64,000 nucleotides of DNA from Reinekea marinisedimentorum (GCF_004341165.1 NZ_SLZR01000003.1:186001-250000), one strand, 5' to 3'; numbered from the stretch's first letter, positions 7,887 to 16,880 are shown. Translations and numbers: made by a program. Notes: generated by a model from the letters alone, not told the origin.

Positions 7887-10808
7887 ATGAATTTGAATAC
7901 TCCTTGCCCAGCGCCTCATAAAGCTTTCGCTCTGGTTGAATCCCGATACGTCGAATCACTCAATGTTCGCCTGGAGCATTACCGGCATACCAATACCGGC
8001 GCTGAACACTTTCATTTGGCCAGCGACAGTAAAGAAAATGTGTTCATGGTTTCGTTACGGACCATGCCTGAAGATTCAACCGGTGTTGCGCACATACTGG
8101 AACATACCGCCCTGTGCGGTTCTGAAAAGTACCCGGTTCGCGATCCATTCTTCATGATGACCCGGCGTTCGCTGAACACCTTCATGAACGCCATGACCAG
8201 CAGCGACTGGACGGCATACCCGTTTGCCAGCGAAAACGCCAAGGATTATGAAAACCTGCTCTCTGTTTACCTCGATGCGGTGTTTTTCTCCCGTCTCGAT
8301 GAGCTGGACTTCCTGCAGGAAGGCCATCGTCTGGAATTTGAAAAACCCGATGATGCCAATACCAAGCTGCAGTTTAAGGGCGTTGTCTTTAATGAGATGA
8401 AGGGCGCAATGAGCTCTCCGGTATCGCAGCTGTATCAGTCGATGAAGAGCTATCTGTACCCGACCAACACCTACCACTACAACAGCGGTGGTGATCCCGA
8501 ACACATTCCGGATTTGACCTACGCGCAGCTGAAGTCCTTTTATAAAACGCATTACCACCCGTCTAACGCCACTATTTTCACCTTTGGTGACAGACCTGCT
8601 GCCGACATCCAGGAAAGAGTGGAAGCCCAGTCTTTCAGCCGCTTCCAGCCGCTGGATCACAAGCTTTCAGTGCCCCTTGAAAAGCGCTTCAACCGTGTGC
8701 TTAGGGTTGAAGACGCCTATCCTCTGGAAGGCGACGTTGAAAACAAGAGCTACCTGACAATGGGATGGCTGTTGGGTGAAAGCGCTAATTTAGTCGAGCA
8801 GCTTGAAGCGCATCTGTTGAGCGACCTACTGTTGGATAACAGCGCATCACCGTTGCGTCATGTACTGGAAACCTGCGGTATCGGGACCAGCCCGTCACCA
8901 CTGTGTGGTCTGGATGACTCCAATCGTGAAATGATTTTCATGTGTGGTGTTGAGGGCACATCGGCAGATAAGGCCGGTGAATTTGAACAACTGATTCTGG
9001 ATTCTTTGGCTAAAATCGCCGAAGAAGGCTTTGATGAAGATGAAATTGAAGCCATGTTGCACCAGCTGGAGCTTTCCCAGCGTGAAGTAACGGGCGATAG
9101 CTACCCCTACGGTCTGCAACTGATTTTCTCCGTCACTGGCGCAGCAACCCATGGCGGCTCAGTCATTGATGCGTTGGATATAGACCAGGCACTGGATCAA
9201 CTGCGTAAAAATGCCAAGCAGTCGGGCTACATCGGGCAGTTAATTCAGCGCCAGTTGCTGAACAACGCTCACCGCGTGCGCATGACGTTTAATCCGGACC
9301 CGGAATACAAAGAATGCCAACAGCAGCATGAGCTCGACCGGCTGGCCTATATTCAGAGCAGGCTGACTGAAGACGAAACGAAAACCATCATCGAAAACGC
9401 ACAGAAGCTCAAGCTTCGCCAGGAGCAGCACGATGACGGCGAAGTTTTGCCCAAGGTGACACTGGCGGATGTAAACCCCGACGTTAAAACGCTTAAAGCA
9501 GACAAACAGTCGCCTATTATTCAGTACTCCGCCGGCACTAATGGTTTGGCTTACCTGCAATGGTACTGGGCTATTCCGCAATTAACGCCTGAAGAGCAAC
9601 AAATAATGCCGCTGTATACGGCGATGCTGCCGGAGCTTGGCGCTGGTGAGTTTGATTACCTGGAAATGCAGCAACAGCAGGCGGCGAAAACCGGCGCTGT
9701 GAACATGTACAGCATTTACAAATCCAACATTGCCGACACCTCCAACCTAAATGGCTATCTGGTACTCAGCGGTAAGGCATTGCAGCGCAACGTGGCCGAT
9801 TTAACCGCGATTATGCAGAAGCACTGGCAGGAAGCGCGCTTCGATGAAACCGACCGTATCTACGATTACCTAAACCTGATGAGCTCACGACGGGTTCAGG
9901 GTATTACTGGCAGCGGCCATACATTGGCGATGCAGGCGTGCTCTGCGGCCCATTCAGTTGGCAGCGCGCTAACCTACAACAAGGCAGGCTTGCCAGCGAT
10001 TGCGCGGCTGAGAGGCTGGATTGACGGTTGGGCCGATAACCGCTCAGAAATGAATGACTGGCTGGAAAAACTGGTTGCACTGCATAATAAATTCAAAGCG
10101 ATTACACCGCATGCGCTGGTAGTGGGTGAAAAGCATGATTTGGCCGGTTTCGAAAAAATTCAGCTGGACAGTGGTATGACCTTTGGGGCCGAGCAAAACT
10201 CTCCGGCACAAAACATTGCGCTCACCGAGAAGAAAAATGTGGCCTGGAGTGTCGATACACAGGTGAACTTCTGTGCGGCAGCCTATAAAACAGTCGCCCC
10301 AAGCCATGAAGATTCAGCTGCGCTCACGGTGCTGGCGGGAGTATTGCGCAACAACTACCTGCACCGGTCTATTCGTGAGCAGGGCGGTGCGTATGGCGGT
10401 GGCGCTGGCCATGACAACAGTAACGGCGTGTTCCGCTTCTATTCCTATCGCGACCCAAGGTTAGAAGAAACCTTAACTGATTTCTCTAACTCATTGAATT
10501 GGCTACAGGAAACGCCTATTGCTGAGGAGTTGGTTGAGCAGGCCGTGCTGGGTGTTATCGGCTCTCTGGATAAGCCCGGGTCACCTGCCGGTGAAGCCAA
10601 AGGTGCTTATCAGAATCAGCTGTTTAACCGCAGCGATGAGTTCCGCAAGCAGTACCGTGAGAAGATTCTGTCTGTTACCAGTCAGCAGCTGGTTGATGTT
10701 GCCGGTAAGTATCTGGTCGACAGCAACAAGACTGAGGCGGTCATTACCGATTCTGCCAATGCTGAGCGTCTGGCCGATAAGGGCTTTATCTGGAAGAAAT
10801 TGAAGTAG
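7887..10808 (+). CDS. M16C metalloprotease, presequence protease/insulinase type
   Basis: A 973-residue protein with the inverted zinc motif HILEH at 69-73 and the third ligand Glu170 in VVFNEMKG. It also has the M16C-type segments CGSEKYPVRDPFFMM and NTFMNAMTSSDWTAYPFAS. A C-terminal half carrying REQGGAYGGGA matches the second, inactive M16 lobe. The family clamps and degrades short unfolded peptides and includes mitochondrial/chloroplast PreP; no signal peptide is seen, so it is probably cytoplasmic. A TATAAT at 7844-7849 is a likely -10, with a weak -35. It is divergent from rapA and convergent with xthA. Confidence 0.9.
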   Translation: MNLNTPCPAPHKAFALVESRYVESLNVRLEHYRHTNTGAEHFHLASDSKENVFMVSLRTMPEDSTGVAHILEHTALCGSEKYPVRDPFFMMTRRSLNTFMNAMTSSDWTAYPFASENAKDYENLLSVYLDAVFFSRLDELDFLQEGHRLEFEKPDDANTKLQFKGVVFNEMKGAMSSPVSQLYQSMKSYLYPTNTYHYNSGGDPEHIPDLTYAQLKSFYKTHYHPSNATIFTFGDRPAADIQERVEAQSFSRFQPLDHKLSVPLEKRFNRVLRVEDAYPLEGDVENKSYLTMGWLLGESANLVEQLEAHLLSDLLLDNSASPLRHVLETCGIGTSPSPLCGLDDSNREMIFMCGVEGTSADKAGEFEQLILDSLAKIAEEGFDEDEIEAMLHQLELSQREVTGDSYPYGLQLIFSVTGAATHGGSVIDALDIDQALDQLRKNAKQSGYIGQLIQRQLLNNAHRVRMTFNPDPEYKECQQQHELDRLAYIQSRLTEDETKTIIENAQKLKLRQEQHDDGEVLPKVTLADVNPDVKTLKADKQSPIIQYSAGTNGLAYLQWYWAIPQLTPEEQQIMPLYTAMLPELGAGEFDYLEMQQQQAAKTGAVNMYSIYKSNIADTSNLNGYLVLSGKALQRNVADLTAIMQKHWQEARFDETDRIYDYLNLMSSRRVQGITGSGHTLAMQACSAAHSVGSALTYNKAGLPAIARLRGWIDGWADNRSEMNDWLEKLVALHNKFKAITPHALVVGEKHDLAGFEKIQLDSGMTFGAEQNSPAQNIALTEKKNVAWSVDTQVNFCAAAYKTVAPSHEDSAALTVLAGVLRNNYLHRSIREQGGAYGGGAGHDNSNGVFRFYSYRDPRLEETLTDFSNSLNWLQETPIAEELVEQAVLGVIGSLDKPGSPAGEAKGAYQNQLFNRSDEFRKQYREKILSVTSQQLVDVAGKYLVDSNKTEAVITDSANAERLADKGFIWKKLK

Positions 10809-10822
10809 CCTGAAACGGCGAC

Positions 10823-10865
10823 CCCCCGGCACTGCGGGCGAGATATTCGTGTGCAGTGCCGGGGG
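10823..10865. terminator. Perfect 13-bp hairpin between convergent genes
   Basis: CCCCCGGCACTGC (10823-10835) is exactly mirrored at 10853-10865 around a 17-nt loop, 15 nt after the protease stop and 12 nt after the xthA stop on the other strand. It probably stops both transcripts, but neither strand shows the T run of a classic intrinsic terminator. Confidence 0.6.
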
Positions 10866-10876
10866 CGGTTTACCAC

Positions 10877-11701
10877 TTACATTAAGTCTAAATTCAAAGT
10901 CAGCCAGGCGGGCGCATGGTCGCTTGGTTTTTCCATTCCGCGCACTTCGTAGTCGATACCAACATCCTGTATTAAATCCACCAGTGGCTGACTGATCATA
11001 ATGTGATCAATGCGCAGTCCGCGCTTAGGGTCATCCGCAAAGCCTTTGGAGCGGTAGTCAAACCAGCTGAACCGATCGTTAGTTTCAGGGTTAACGGCAC
11101 GGAAGCTATCCACGAGGCCCCAATGACGAACCCGCTCAAACCATTCCCGTTCTTCCGGAAGAAAGGCAGATTTACCTTCACGCAGCCAGCGCTTGGCGTT
11201 TTTCTCGCCAATGCCGATATCTTCATCAACAGGGGCAATGTTGAAGTCGCCCAATACGATCACCAGATCATTCGGCGTCACTTCGCTGTTCAGCCAGGTG
11301 AGGAGATCTGCATAAAACTTGCGCTTGGCCGGCCATTTTGTTTCGTGCTTGTTGCTTTCACCCTGAGGGAAATAGCCATTGACCACCCAGAGCATACGGC
11401 CATCTTTGGTTGGGTGCCGGGTAACTATCAGTCGGCGCTGGTCGTCTTCGCTGTCATTTGGAAAACCACAAGTGGAATCGACCTTGGTTCTGGCGAGGGT
11501 AGCTACGCCGTGGTGTGATTTCTGCCCCCAAACATGCGAAACCAGCCCGCTGTGCTCAAGAACATCGTCATGCGGGTACATGTCGGAATGCACTTTAATT
11601 TCCTGCAGCGCTAAAATATCGGGGTTATGAATTTCCCGAATGGCTGAAAGTTGGTGAAAACGTGCGCGAATACCATTGATATTAAAAGAAATTATTTTCA
11701 T
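10877..11701 (-). CDS. xthA: Exodeoxyribonuclease III
   Basis: A 274-residue protein of the ExoIII/APE1 family. Active-site blocks in order are FNINGIR, LQEIKV, GYFPQG, VLGDFNIAP, DSFR, SWFDYRS, RIDHIM and SDHAPAWL. It nicks DNA at abasic sites and degrades 3' ends during base-excision repair. The frame stays open upstream to 12010, but that would overlap tdk on the other strand and add about 100 non-homologous residues. MKIISFNINGIRAR at 11701 is the family's universal start, so I use it. E. coli XthA is 268 aa. Divergent from tdk with an 87-bp gap. Confidence 0.95.
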   Translation of the reverse strand: MKIISFNINGIRARFHQLSAIREIHNPDILALQEIKVHSDMYPHDDVLEHSGLVSHVWGQKSHHGVATLARTKVDSTCGFPNDSEDDQRRLIVTRHPTKDGRMLWVVNGYFPQGESNKHETKWPAKRKFYADLLTWLNSEVTPNDLVIVLGDFNIAPVDEDIGIGEKNAKRWLREGKSAFLPEEREWFERVRHWGLVDSFRAVNPETNDRFSWFDYRSKGFADDPKRGLRIDHIMISQPLVDLIQDVGIDYEVRGMEKPSDHAPAWLTLNLDLM

Positions 11702-11788
11702 TAACTGTTTTTCCGTTGAGCCTAGAGCAAGTAGCCCAGTATTATTGTCGACCTTAAAAATTAATGAAACTCGAGATACGCCCAACTT

Positions 11789-12373
11789 ATGGCCCAGCTT
11801 TATTTCTATTACTCTGCAATGAATGCCGGTAAATCCACGGCATTGCTTCAGTCTGACTACAACTACCACGAACGCGGCATGAAAACCCGCCTGCTGACCG
11901 CGCGCCTGGATAATCGCTTTGGCGACGGTCGCATTGCTTCGCGCATTGGGCTGGAAAAGCCAGCAGACACCTTCGTTGAAAGCACAGACCTGATTGAGTG
12001 GTACCAGCAACTGCCCGAGGTTGATTGCATTTTGATCGATGAAGCTCAGTTTCTAACCCGTAAGCAGGTTGACGACCTGGCTATGATTGTCGACCGTTTC
12101 GATACGCCAGTGTTGTGCTATGGCATTCGCACCGATTTCCAGGGAGAGCTGTTCCCGGGCTCTGAGCGGCTGCTGGCCATTTCAGACAAACTGACGGAGC
12201 TAAAAACCATCTGTCACTGCGGCCGCAAGGCAATCATGGTTGTTCGCATGGACGAGCACGGTAATGCCCTGGCCGAAGGGGCTCAGGTTCAGATCGGTGG
12301 TAACGAGCGCTATGTTTCTATGTGCCGAAAGCACTACTACGAGGCGCTGGGGCTGATCACGCGCGAAAACTGA
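11789..12373 (+). CDS. tdk: Thymidine kinase, type II
   Basis: A 194-residue protein with P-loop MNAGKST near the N-terminus, LIDEAQFL (Walker B), the lasso region [14 protein letters not shown] and the zinc cluster CHCGRKA with a later MCRKHY. This is the full architecture of bacterial type II thymidine kinase, which phosphorylates thymidine to dTMP in salvage. No strong ribosome site precedes the ATG. It is divergent from xthA and followed by a large inverted repeat. Confidence 0.95.
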   Translation: MAQLYFYYSAMNAGKSTALLQSDYNYHERGMKTRLLTARLDNRFGDGRIASRIGLEKPADTFVESTDLIEWYQQLPEVDCILIDEAQFLTRKQVDDLAMIVDRFDTPVLCYGIRTDFQGELFPGSERLLAISDKLTELKTICHCGRKAIMVVRMDEHGNALAEGAQVQIGGNERYVSMCRKHYYEALGLITREN

Positions 12374-12406
12374 TGACGAAAGTAATGGCTTAAATCCGTT
12401 TATTTT

Positions 12407-12452
12407 TGCGTTAGATCAGCCAAAACGCACTACAATATGGCAATCTAACGCA
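12407..12452. repeat. Inverted repeat TGCGTTAGAT between tdk and the kinase-like gene
   Basis: TGCGTTAGAT (12407-12416) and ATCTAACGCA (12443-12452) are exact 10-bp arms separated by 26 nt. A possible -10, TACAAT (12431-12436), lies inside the loop. It ends 24 nt before the next start, so it could be an operator pair or an RNA stem covering the downstream leader. Confidence 0.5.
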
Positions 12453-12475
12453 CTTGTTGTAAATGAGCTTTGGTA

Positions 12476-13123
12476 ATGGCAATAGATTATTTTTTGCATG
12501 GATCACCACTGGAAATTGTTCAAAAACTCGAAAGAGGTGTAGGAAACTGCACGTACCTGGTAAAAGACGACAACAATCATTACATCTGCAAGCACCTTAT
12601 CGACCTTCCCGACGAGTCACCTACGGCTAAAGACGCCCGCTTCCAAACTGAAATAGACTCTTACGAGCGTTTGCGTGAAACCAAGATCAGCATCCCGGAG
12701 CTGCTCGAAGCCAACTCAGAAAATCATTATCTAATAAAGGAACATATTGAAGGCGAGTTGGTTTCAGACCTGGTTAGCTGTGGCGCCATGACGACTGAAA
12801 TATTCATGAAGGCCTTTGAATTCTCTGAAGATTTAAAAGCCCACGACATCAACCTGGATTACTTTCCATCCAACTTTGTTGTGCGCAAGGGTGAAATCTA
12901 TTACATCGACTATGAAATGAACGCCTACATCGACGAGTGGGATTTCACGCATTGGGGAATCTACTACTGGCTGAACCAGGAAGGCATGAAGCTGTTCAAC
13001 GACACCAACAGATTGGATTTACTCCACCCAGATCAGGAAACGCCAAAACCGCGAACGCTGGGTTTTGAGCATACGGTGGCAGAACTTAAAGCGCTTTATC
13101 AGCATTCTGCCGCTCGTAAATAG
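12476..13123 (+). CDS. Small kinase-like protein of unknown substrate
   Basis: A 215-residue protein with a reduced protein-kinase/aminoglycoside-phosphotransferase layout. It has a glycine-containing strand GVGNCTYLVKDDN followed by CKHL (a possible nucleotide-binding lysine), a glutamate helix FQTEIDSYERL, a hinge YLIKEHIEGE, the catalytic-loop remnant LDYFPSNFVV (Asp and Asn kept at D-x4-N spacing), and YYIDYEMN in place of the metal-binding motif. I use the ATG at 12476, because a TTG two codons earlier lacks a ribosome site. No partner gene is evident. It may be a RIO-like or bacterial Ser/Thr kinase; the substrate cannot be told. Confidence 0.7.
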   Translation: MAIDYFLHGSPLEIVQKLERGVGNCTYLVKDDNNHYICKHLIDLPDESPTAKDARFQTEIDSYERLRETKISIPELLEANSENHYLIKEHIEGELVSDLVSCGAMTTEIFMKAFEFSEDLKAHDINLDYFPSNFVVRKGEIYYIDYEMNAYIDEWDFTHWGIYYWLNQEGMKLFNDTNRLDLLHPDQETPKPRTLGFEHTVAELKALYQHSAARK

Positions 13124-13132
13124 TAGACGCCT

Positions 13133-14005
13133 TTAAGCAGACAGGTGTTTTCTGGTGCGGATCAGCCACTGCGTAACAATGCCATTGTTCAAACCAAACA
13201 GAACAGACACGAAATACGCAGCCCCCAGGCTTGTAATAATGGTTGGGCTGGTCGGCACACTGACATAGTACGAAAACAGCAAACCTGAAACGCAGGCTAT
13301 AAATGCCAGTAGCACCGATAATAGTATCAGTGGCTCCAGCTGTTTAACCCAAAACCGCGCCACGGTTGCCGGTAAAATCATTAAACCTACCGACATCAAA
13401 GTGCCCATGGCATGAAAGCCACTGACCAGGTTCAGAACCACAAGAATCAAAAAGCCGTAGTGAGCAGCAGCGCCATAGCGACTGATCGATTTCAGGAAGT
13501 CTGCATCGATGCATTCCATAACCAATGGCCGGTAAAACACAGCAAGGGTAAGCAGGGTAATAGCGCAGATAATGAAAAGCAGAATAAGTGCGGTGTTATC
13601 CAGCGCCAGTGTGGAGCCGAACAGGACGTTCATTAAATCAACGTTGCTGCCAGACATGGAAATAATCATCACGCCAATAGCCAGCGACGTTAAGTAGAAT
13701 GCTGCCAGGCTGCTGTCTTCGGCTGTGTCTGTCTGGCGTGCTGCAACACCTGAAAGCAGAACCACGAGACTGCCGGCAATTAAGCCGCCAATGGTCATGG
13801 CGGTAACCGACAGCCCGGCAAACAAAAAGCCAATGGCGGCCCCCGGCAGAATTGCGTGCGACATGGCATCACCGGTCAGGCTCATGCGCCGGAGCATCAA
13901 AAACACGCCAATAGGCGCCGTGCTGATGGATAGCATTAAGGTGCCCAGCAACGCCCGCTTCATAAACAGAAATTCTGCAAACGGCCCGGTCAGTATCTCA
14001 AGCAT
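13133..14005 (-). CDS. Metal ABC transporter permease, ZnuB/MntB type
   Basis: A 290-residue protein with about eight membrane segments. The segments RMSLTGDAMSHAILPG and GFHAMGTLMSVGLMILPATVARF are the conserved loops of the ABC-3 family of Zn2+/Mn2+/Fe2+ permeases. It overlaps the ATPase gene by 8 nt and is the last gene of the unit. The substrate-binding protein (ZnuA/MntC type) is not in the window, so the metal is not determined. Confidence 0.88.
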   Translation of the reverse strand: MLEILTGPFAEFLFMKRALLGTLMLSISTAPIGVFLMLRRMSLTGDAMSHAILPGAAIGFLFAGLSVTAMTIGGLIAGSLVVLLSGVAARQTDTAEDSSLAAFYLTSLAIGVMIISMSGSNVDLMNVLFGSTLALDNTALILLFIICAITLLTLAVFYRPLVMECIDADFLKSISRYGAAAHYGFLILVVLNLVSGFHAMGTLMSVGLMILPATVARFWVKQLEPLILLSVLLAFIACVSGLLFSYYVSVPTSPTIITSLGAAYFVSVLFGLNNGIVTQWLIRTRKHLSA

Positions 14006-14732
14006 GATGCGATACCTCGCAGATATCGGCCTTCACATCGCCGAAGCCAATGCTGCTGGCACGGGCCAGATTTTCGGTGGTAATTACCTCAGCGGTTAGG
14101 CCAAAGCCGATCAGCTCGCGGGAAAGAATCATTGTTTTCGGGAAGTATTTGCGCACCAGTTCAAGGTTATGGACAACCGCGACAATGGTTGCGCCGCTGT
14201 TGTGGAGTTCGATCAGCACCTTCATTAAATCTTCAATGGTCTGCTCATCCACCGCGGCAAATGGCTCATCGAGCAATAGCAGCCGGGCGTTTTGGATCAG
14301 CTTTCTGGCGAATAAAACGCGCTGAAACTGCCCGCCAGAGAGCGCATTGATGGGCCGCTTTTCAAAACCATGCATTCCAACCCGGCGCAGCGCATGGTGG
14401 ATCTTCTCGCGTTGCTCTTTAGTAATGCGTTGGAATGGCCCGCTTTCATGCCACAGCCCGGTGGCCACAAATTGCTCGGCAGAAATAGGGAATTTCCGGT
14501 CAACCGCGCTCGATTGAGGCAGGTAGCTGATTTCGGTTTTGGATATGTTATTGAAAAGCACTTTACCTTCCAGAGGCAAGACATGGCCCAGAATGGTTTT
14601 CAGCAAGGTGGATTTGCCAGCACCGTTTGGCCCGATCAGAGCAATGAAATCGCCTTCACTGATGGTAGCGTTAAGGTGGTGAACAGCAGGGTGCCGGTTG
14701 TAGCCGATGGTGAGGTTTTCAAACTTCAGCAT
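13998..14732 (-). CDS. Metal ABC transporter ATP-binding protein
   Basis: A 244-residue ABC ATPase with Walker A GPNGAGKST, Q-loop region YLPQSSAVD, signature LSGGQFQRV, Walker B LLLLDEPFAAVDE and H-loop VVHNL. This is the nucleotide-binding partner of the adjoining zinc/manganese-type permease. Its ATG overlaps the stop of a 30-codon hydrophobic frame in TAATG form, and there is no good ribosome site of its own, which suggests translational coupling. An inverted repeat at 14857 could hold an operator. Confidence 0.9.
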   Translation of the reverse strand: MLKFENLTIGYNRHPAVHHLNATISEGDFIALIGPNGAGKSTLLKTILGHVLPLEGKVLFNNISKTEISYLPQSSAVDRKFPISAEQFVATGLWHESGPFQRITKEQREKIHHALRRVGMHGFEKRPINALSGGQFQRVLFARKLIQNARLLLLDEPFAAVDEQTIEDLMKVLIELHNSGATIVAVVHNLELVRKYFPKTMILSRELIGFGLTAEVITTENLARASSIGFGDVKADICEVSHHA

Positions 14733-14824
14733 TAGAGTACGCCCGCCAATAATAGGGCTACTAAAGCCAGAAAAACAACCACGGCAGAAATACGAACAGC
14801 TATATGTAAATAAAAGAAATACAT
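14732..14824 (-). CDS. Possible 30-residue membrane peptide coupled to the ABC ATPase
   Basis: ATG at 14824 opens MYFFYLHIAVRISAVVVFLA followed by LVALLLAGVL, one predicted membrane helix, and stops in TAATG shared with the ATPase start. It could be a small transporter subunit, a leader peptide, or chance. It has no clear ribosome site. Its support is the hydrophobicity and the exact stop-start overlap. Confidence 0.35.
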   Translation of the reverse strand: MYFFYLHIAVRISAVVVFLALVALLLAGVL

Positions 14825-14856
14825 TGAAACAGGGTACCGGGAAGAAAGTGAGCGGA

Positions 14857-14873
14857 ATGATACCTTATATCAT
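14857..14873. promoter_or_regulatory. Inverted repeat ATGATA-N5-TATCAT upstream of the metal ABC genes
   Basis: Exact 6-bp arms around CCTTA. The AT-rich form is compatible with a Fur/Zur-family operator but does not match a full Zur or Fur box. Confidence 0.35.
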
Positions 14874-14930
14874 AAGCATTTAAAGGGTCTTTCGTGTCGT
14901 CATTACGCCTCTGAAAAGGCTGGGCATTAA

Positions 14931-14950
14931 AAAGGGAGCATAGCCCCCTT
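14931..14950 (-). terminator. Terminator of the gcvR-like gene
   Basis: On the minus strand AAGGGGGC-TAT-GCTCCCTTTTT forms a 6-bp stem (one G-T pair) followed by five T residues, 25 nt after the stop at 14976. Confidence 0.75.
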
Positions 14951-14975
14951 AATTTTCTTTCTGACAGCCGGCTAT

Positions 14976-15482
14976 CTATTTAGCATCCGGAAATACCCTG
15001 ATATTGCCGCCCAATTTTTCAAGCTCAATTCTGAGCCCTTCAATGCTCAGCGCTTCAGGCAATTCCAGTGTTAAATGGGCTTCAAATACGCCGGTATTCA
15101 GGCCGATTACCGGGTACCGGTTGCTGTCCAGATGATCAATGACGACATCCAGATCATAGAGCAGGTGAGTAATATCGCTGGTCAGGCCGCTGCGGTCTTC
15201 CGCTTCAAGGGTAAGGCGGACAAGTGTTTTCTTGACGGGTTCTGAATCAGACACCTCATGAAAGCCAACGCTGATCCCTTCATAACTGCTCATCATTTCT
15301 TTGAAGGCTGGCAGTTTATCTTCGTCAATCTTCAGTTTTAACAGACCGGCAATCTGGCCATCCAGGTGGGTTACCTTGTTTGCAATCCAGGTGCCTCCCA
15401 TTTCAGCCGTCTTAACAGTGAGCTGTTTGATAAGGCCCATTTTTTCGGGGCCTACAACGGATACGATTAGCTGAACAGTCAT
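14976..15482 (-). CDS. GcvR-like protein with two ACT domains
   Basis: A 168-residue protein with two ACT domains: residues 1-80, opening MTVQLIVSVVGPEKMGLIKQ, and 85-168, with LTLEAEDRSGLTSDITHLLY. This is the plan of GcvR, which in E. coli binds GcvA and represses the glycine cleavage genes when glycine is low. The ATG at 15482 has AGAGG 7 nt upstream and begins at the first ACT strand; a longer frame to 15524 would add 14 residues without homology. It is monocistronic with a terminator. The family includes many uncharacterised ACT proteins, so the glycine role is inferred. Confidence 0.75.
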   Translation of the reverse strand: MTVQLIVSVVGPEKMGLIKQLTVKTAEMGGTWIANKVTHLDGQIAGLLKLKIDEDKLPAFKEMMSSYEGISVGFHEVSDSEPVKKTLVRLTLEAEDRSGLTSDITHLLYDLDVVIDHLDSNRYPVIGLNTGVFEAHLTLELPEALSIEGLRIELEKLGGNIRVFPDAK

Positions 15483-15613
15483 AAGCGAACCTCTTTTTAT
15501 TATGCCTATTATTAGTATAGGCACAGATAGACCATTACCTGATAACTGTGTAACTTTTTTTATGTAAGAGCGCCTTCGGTTTGATTTTTCTCAATTTTTT
15601 TAAGAAGTAAGCG

Positions 15614-15643
15614 CCACTAGTGGTGACTGCACCGCTAGCTAGC
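15614..15643. repeat. Two palindromes at the 3' end of the first recombinase gene
   Basis: CCACTAGTGG (15614-15623) and GCTAGCTAGC (15634-15643) are perfect palindromes, the second spanning the recombinase stop codon. They may be recombination or protein-binding sites. No second copy was found near the KfrA-like gene. Confidence 0.4.
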
Positions 15644-16825
15644 CCCGGAGCGAACCGGCCATACATAACGTTCCGTTACCGTCACAGAAGAGTGACCCAT
15701 ATGTTGCTTGGCTAACAGTAGGTCCATCTGTTGAATATTCACCGCATGGGTACACCAGGTATGGCGCAGCGTATGCGGGTGCAGTGCCAGCAACTGTCGG
15801 CTGTCGTGTGGTGTCCATTGGTTCAGGATTGTACCGGGAACGCCGATGCCTTCCGCGACCCACTGCTCGGTTTGCCTGCCAAGCGTGCGGAGCATCGCCC
15901 AAACAGAGCTGGCAGATACCGGTGCAGGCTGAGGCAGTGATTTAATACCGGCCCAAAGCAGCAGTGCCTGAGCCTTCGCATCAAAGCCATACGCCATGCA
16001 ATAGGCCTCAAACGCCTGGTTCAGCTCTGCCGACCAGGGCTGATCGACCCGGCTGTTGTGCTTGGCGCGGAAACGCAAGCGTAGCTTTCCGGGTTGAGCT
16101 TCATCCGGGAACAGGTTGTCCGTTGTGAGTGTAACCAGCGTTTCTACACGGACGGCGGTTTGGCTGAATAACATCAGCAGCCATTGCTTGGCTGTACGGC
16201 TTTGCTCGCTACCGCGAAATTGATCCGATGCCAAATAGGCAAACAATGCATCCAGCGCCTGAGCACTGAGTGCTTTGGTATAGAGGTGTAAATCATCATC
16301 AACATCCGTGATTTTCCGCTTGGCTTGTTCAACCCCTTTGGCTACACGCCGGAACGGATTGCCCTGAACCGGGCAGTGTGGGTCATCCTGAAGAAAAGCC
16401 AAGCAGCCGGAAATTAATCGCAACGCCGTTTTTATAGCATTACCGGCCAGAGGAGCGGTTGAACGAAACGGCCGCCATTGCGCATTGAATTCACCGTTAA
16501 CCAACCTTCGGACTGGCCTTACCGATACTTCAATCGGCTCTTTCGTGGCCGCCAGCCAATCTCGATAGCCGGCGGCATCATCGCTATTCAGCTCCGCCAG
16601 CGCCGGAATGTTGTGCTTGCGCATGTAATAGGCAAGGCGCAGTAATTCACCCTGAACTGCTTTACGGGTTGCAGGCGAACCACAGCCATTGCACAGGTAA
16701 CGATATACCCAGGCCGCATCAGATTCAGACCAGGCCCCCGTCGGCCTGTTAAAGCTTGCCAGGGTTTCAATAGGGGCCAGCCAGGCGAGCGTTGGGCCGA
16801 CCGGCAGCAGTGGGGCGGTTGCCAT
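15635..16825 (-). CDS. Tyrosine recombinase/integrase (first)
   Basis: A 396-residue tyrosine recombinase. The N-terminal SAM-like core-binding region spans about 30-190 and the catalytic domain about 200-396. Catalytic residues are Arg in TAVRVETL, the Lys region around RAKHNSR, His/Arg in HTLRHTWCTH, His in MGHSSVT and the nucleophile Tyr in TERYVWP. All are present, so it should be active. ATG at 16825 has GGAG 5 nt upstream and is preferred to GTG at 16831. It is divergent from a KfrA-like gene across an AT-rich control region with two inverted repeats. It is not XerC or XerD by sequence. Confidence 0.9.
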   Translation of the reverse strand: MATAPLLPVGPTLAWLAPIETLASFNRPTGAWSESDAAWVYRYLCNGCGSPATRKAVQGELLRLAYYMRKHNIPALAELNSDDAAGYRDWLAATKEPIEVSVRPVRRLVNGEFNAQWRPFRSTAPLAGNAIKTALRLISGCLAFLQDDPHCPVQGNPFRRVAKGVEQAKRKITDVDDDLHLYTKALSAQALDALFAYLASDQFRGSEQSRTAKQWLLMLFSQTAVRVETLVTLTTDNLFPDEAQPGKLRLRFRAKHNSRVDQPWSAELNQAFEAYCMAYGFDAKAQALLLWAGIKSLPQPAPVSASSVWAMLRTLGRQTEQWVAEGIGVPGTILNQWTPHDSRQLLALHPHTLRHTWCTHAVNIQQMDLLLAKQHMGHSSVTVTERYVWPVRSGAS

Positions 16826-16880
16826 GAACACTCCAGCGACAGTTTAAAGGGCTATTTTCGCACACCATCGTTATTTCTAT

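Noticed and set aside
7736-7921. Short frame overlapping the start of the M16C protease gene
   Set aside because: It shares the protease promoter region and has no protein-like features; it is a shadow of the real gene.
11702-12010. N-terminal extension of the exonuclease III frame
   Set aside because: It overlaps tdk on the opposite strand and the family start MKIISFNINGIRAR is at 11701.
16823-16831. GTG at 16831 as the start of the first recombinase
   Set aside because: The GGAG ribosome site is positioned for the ATG at 16825.
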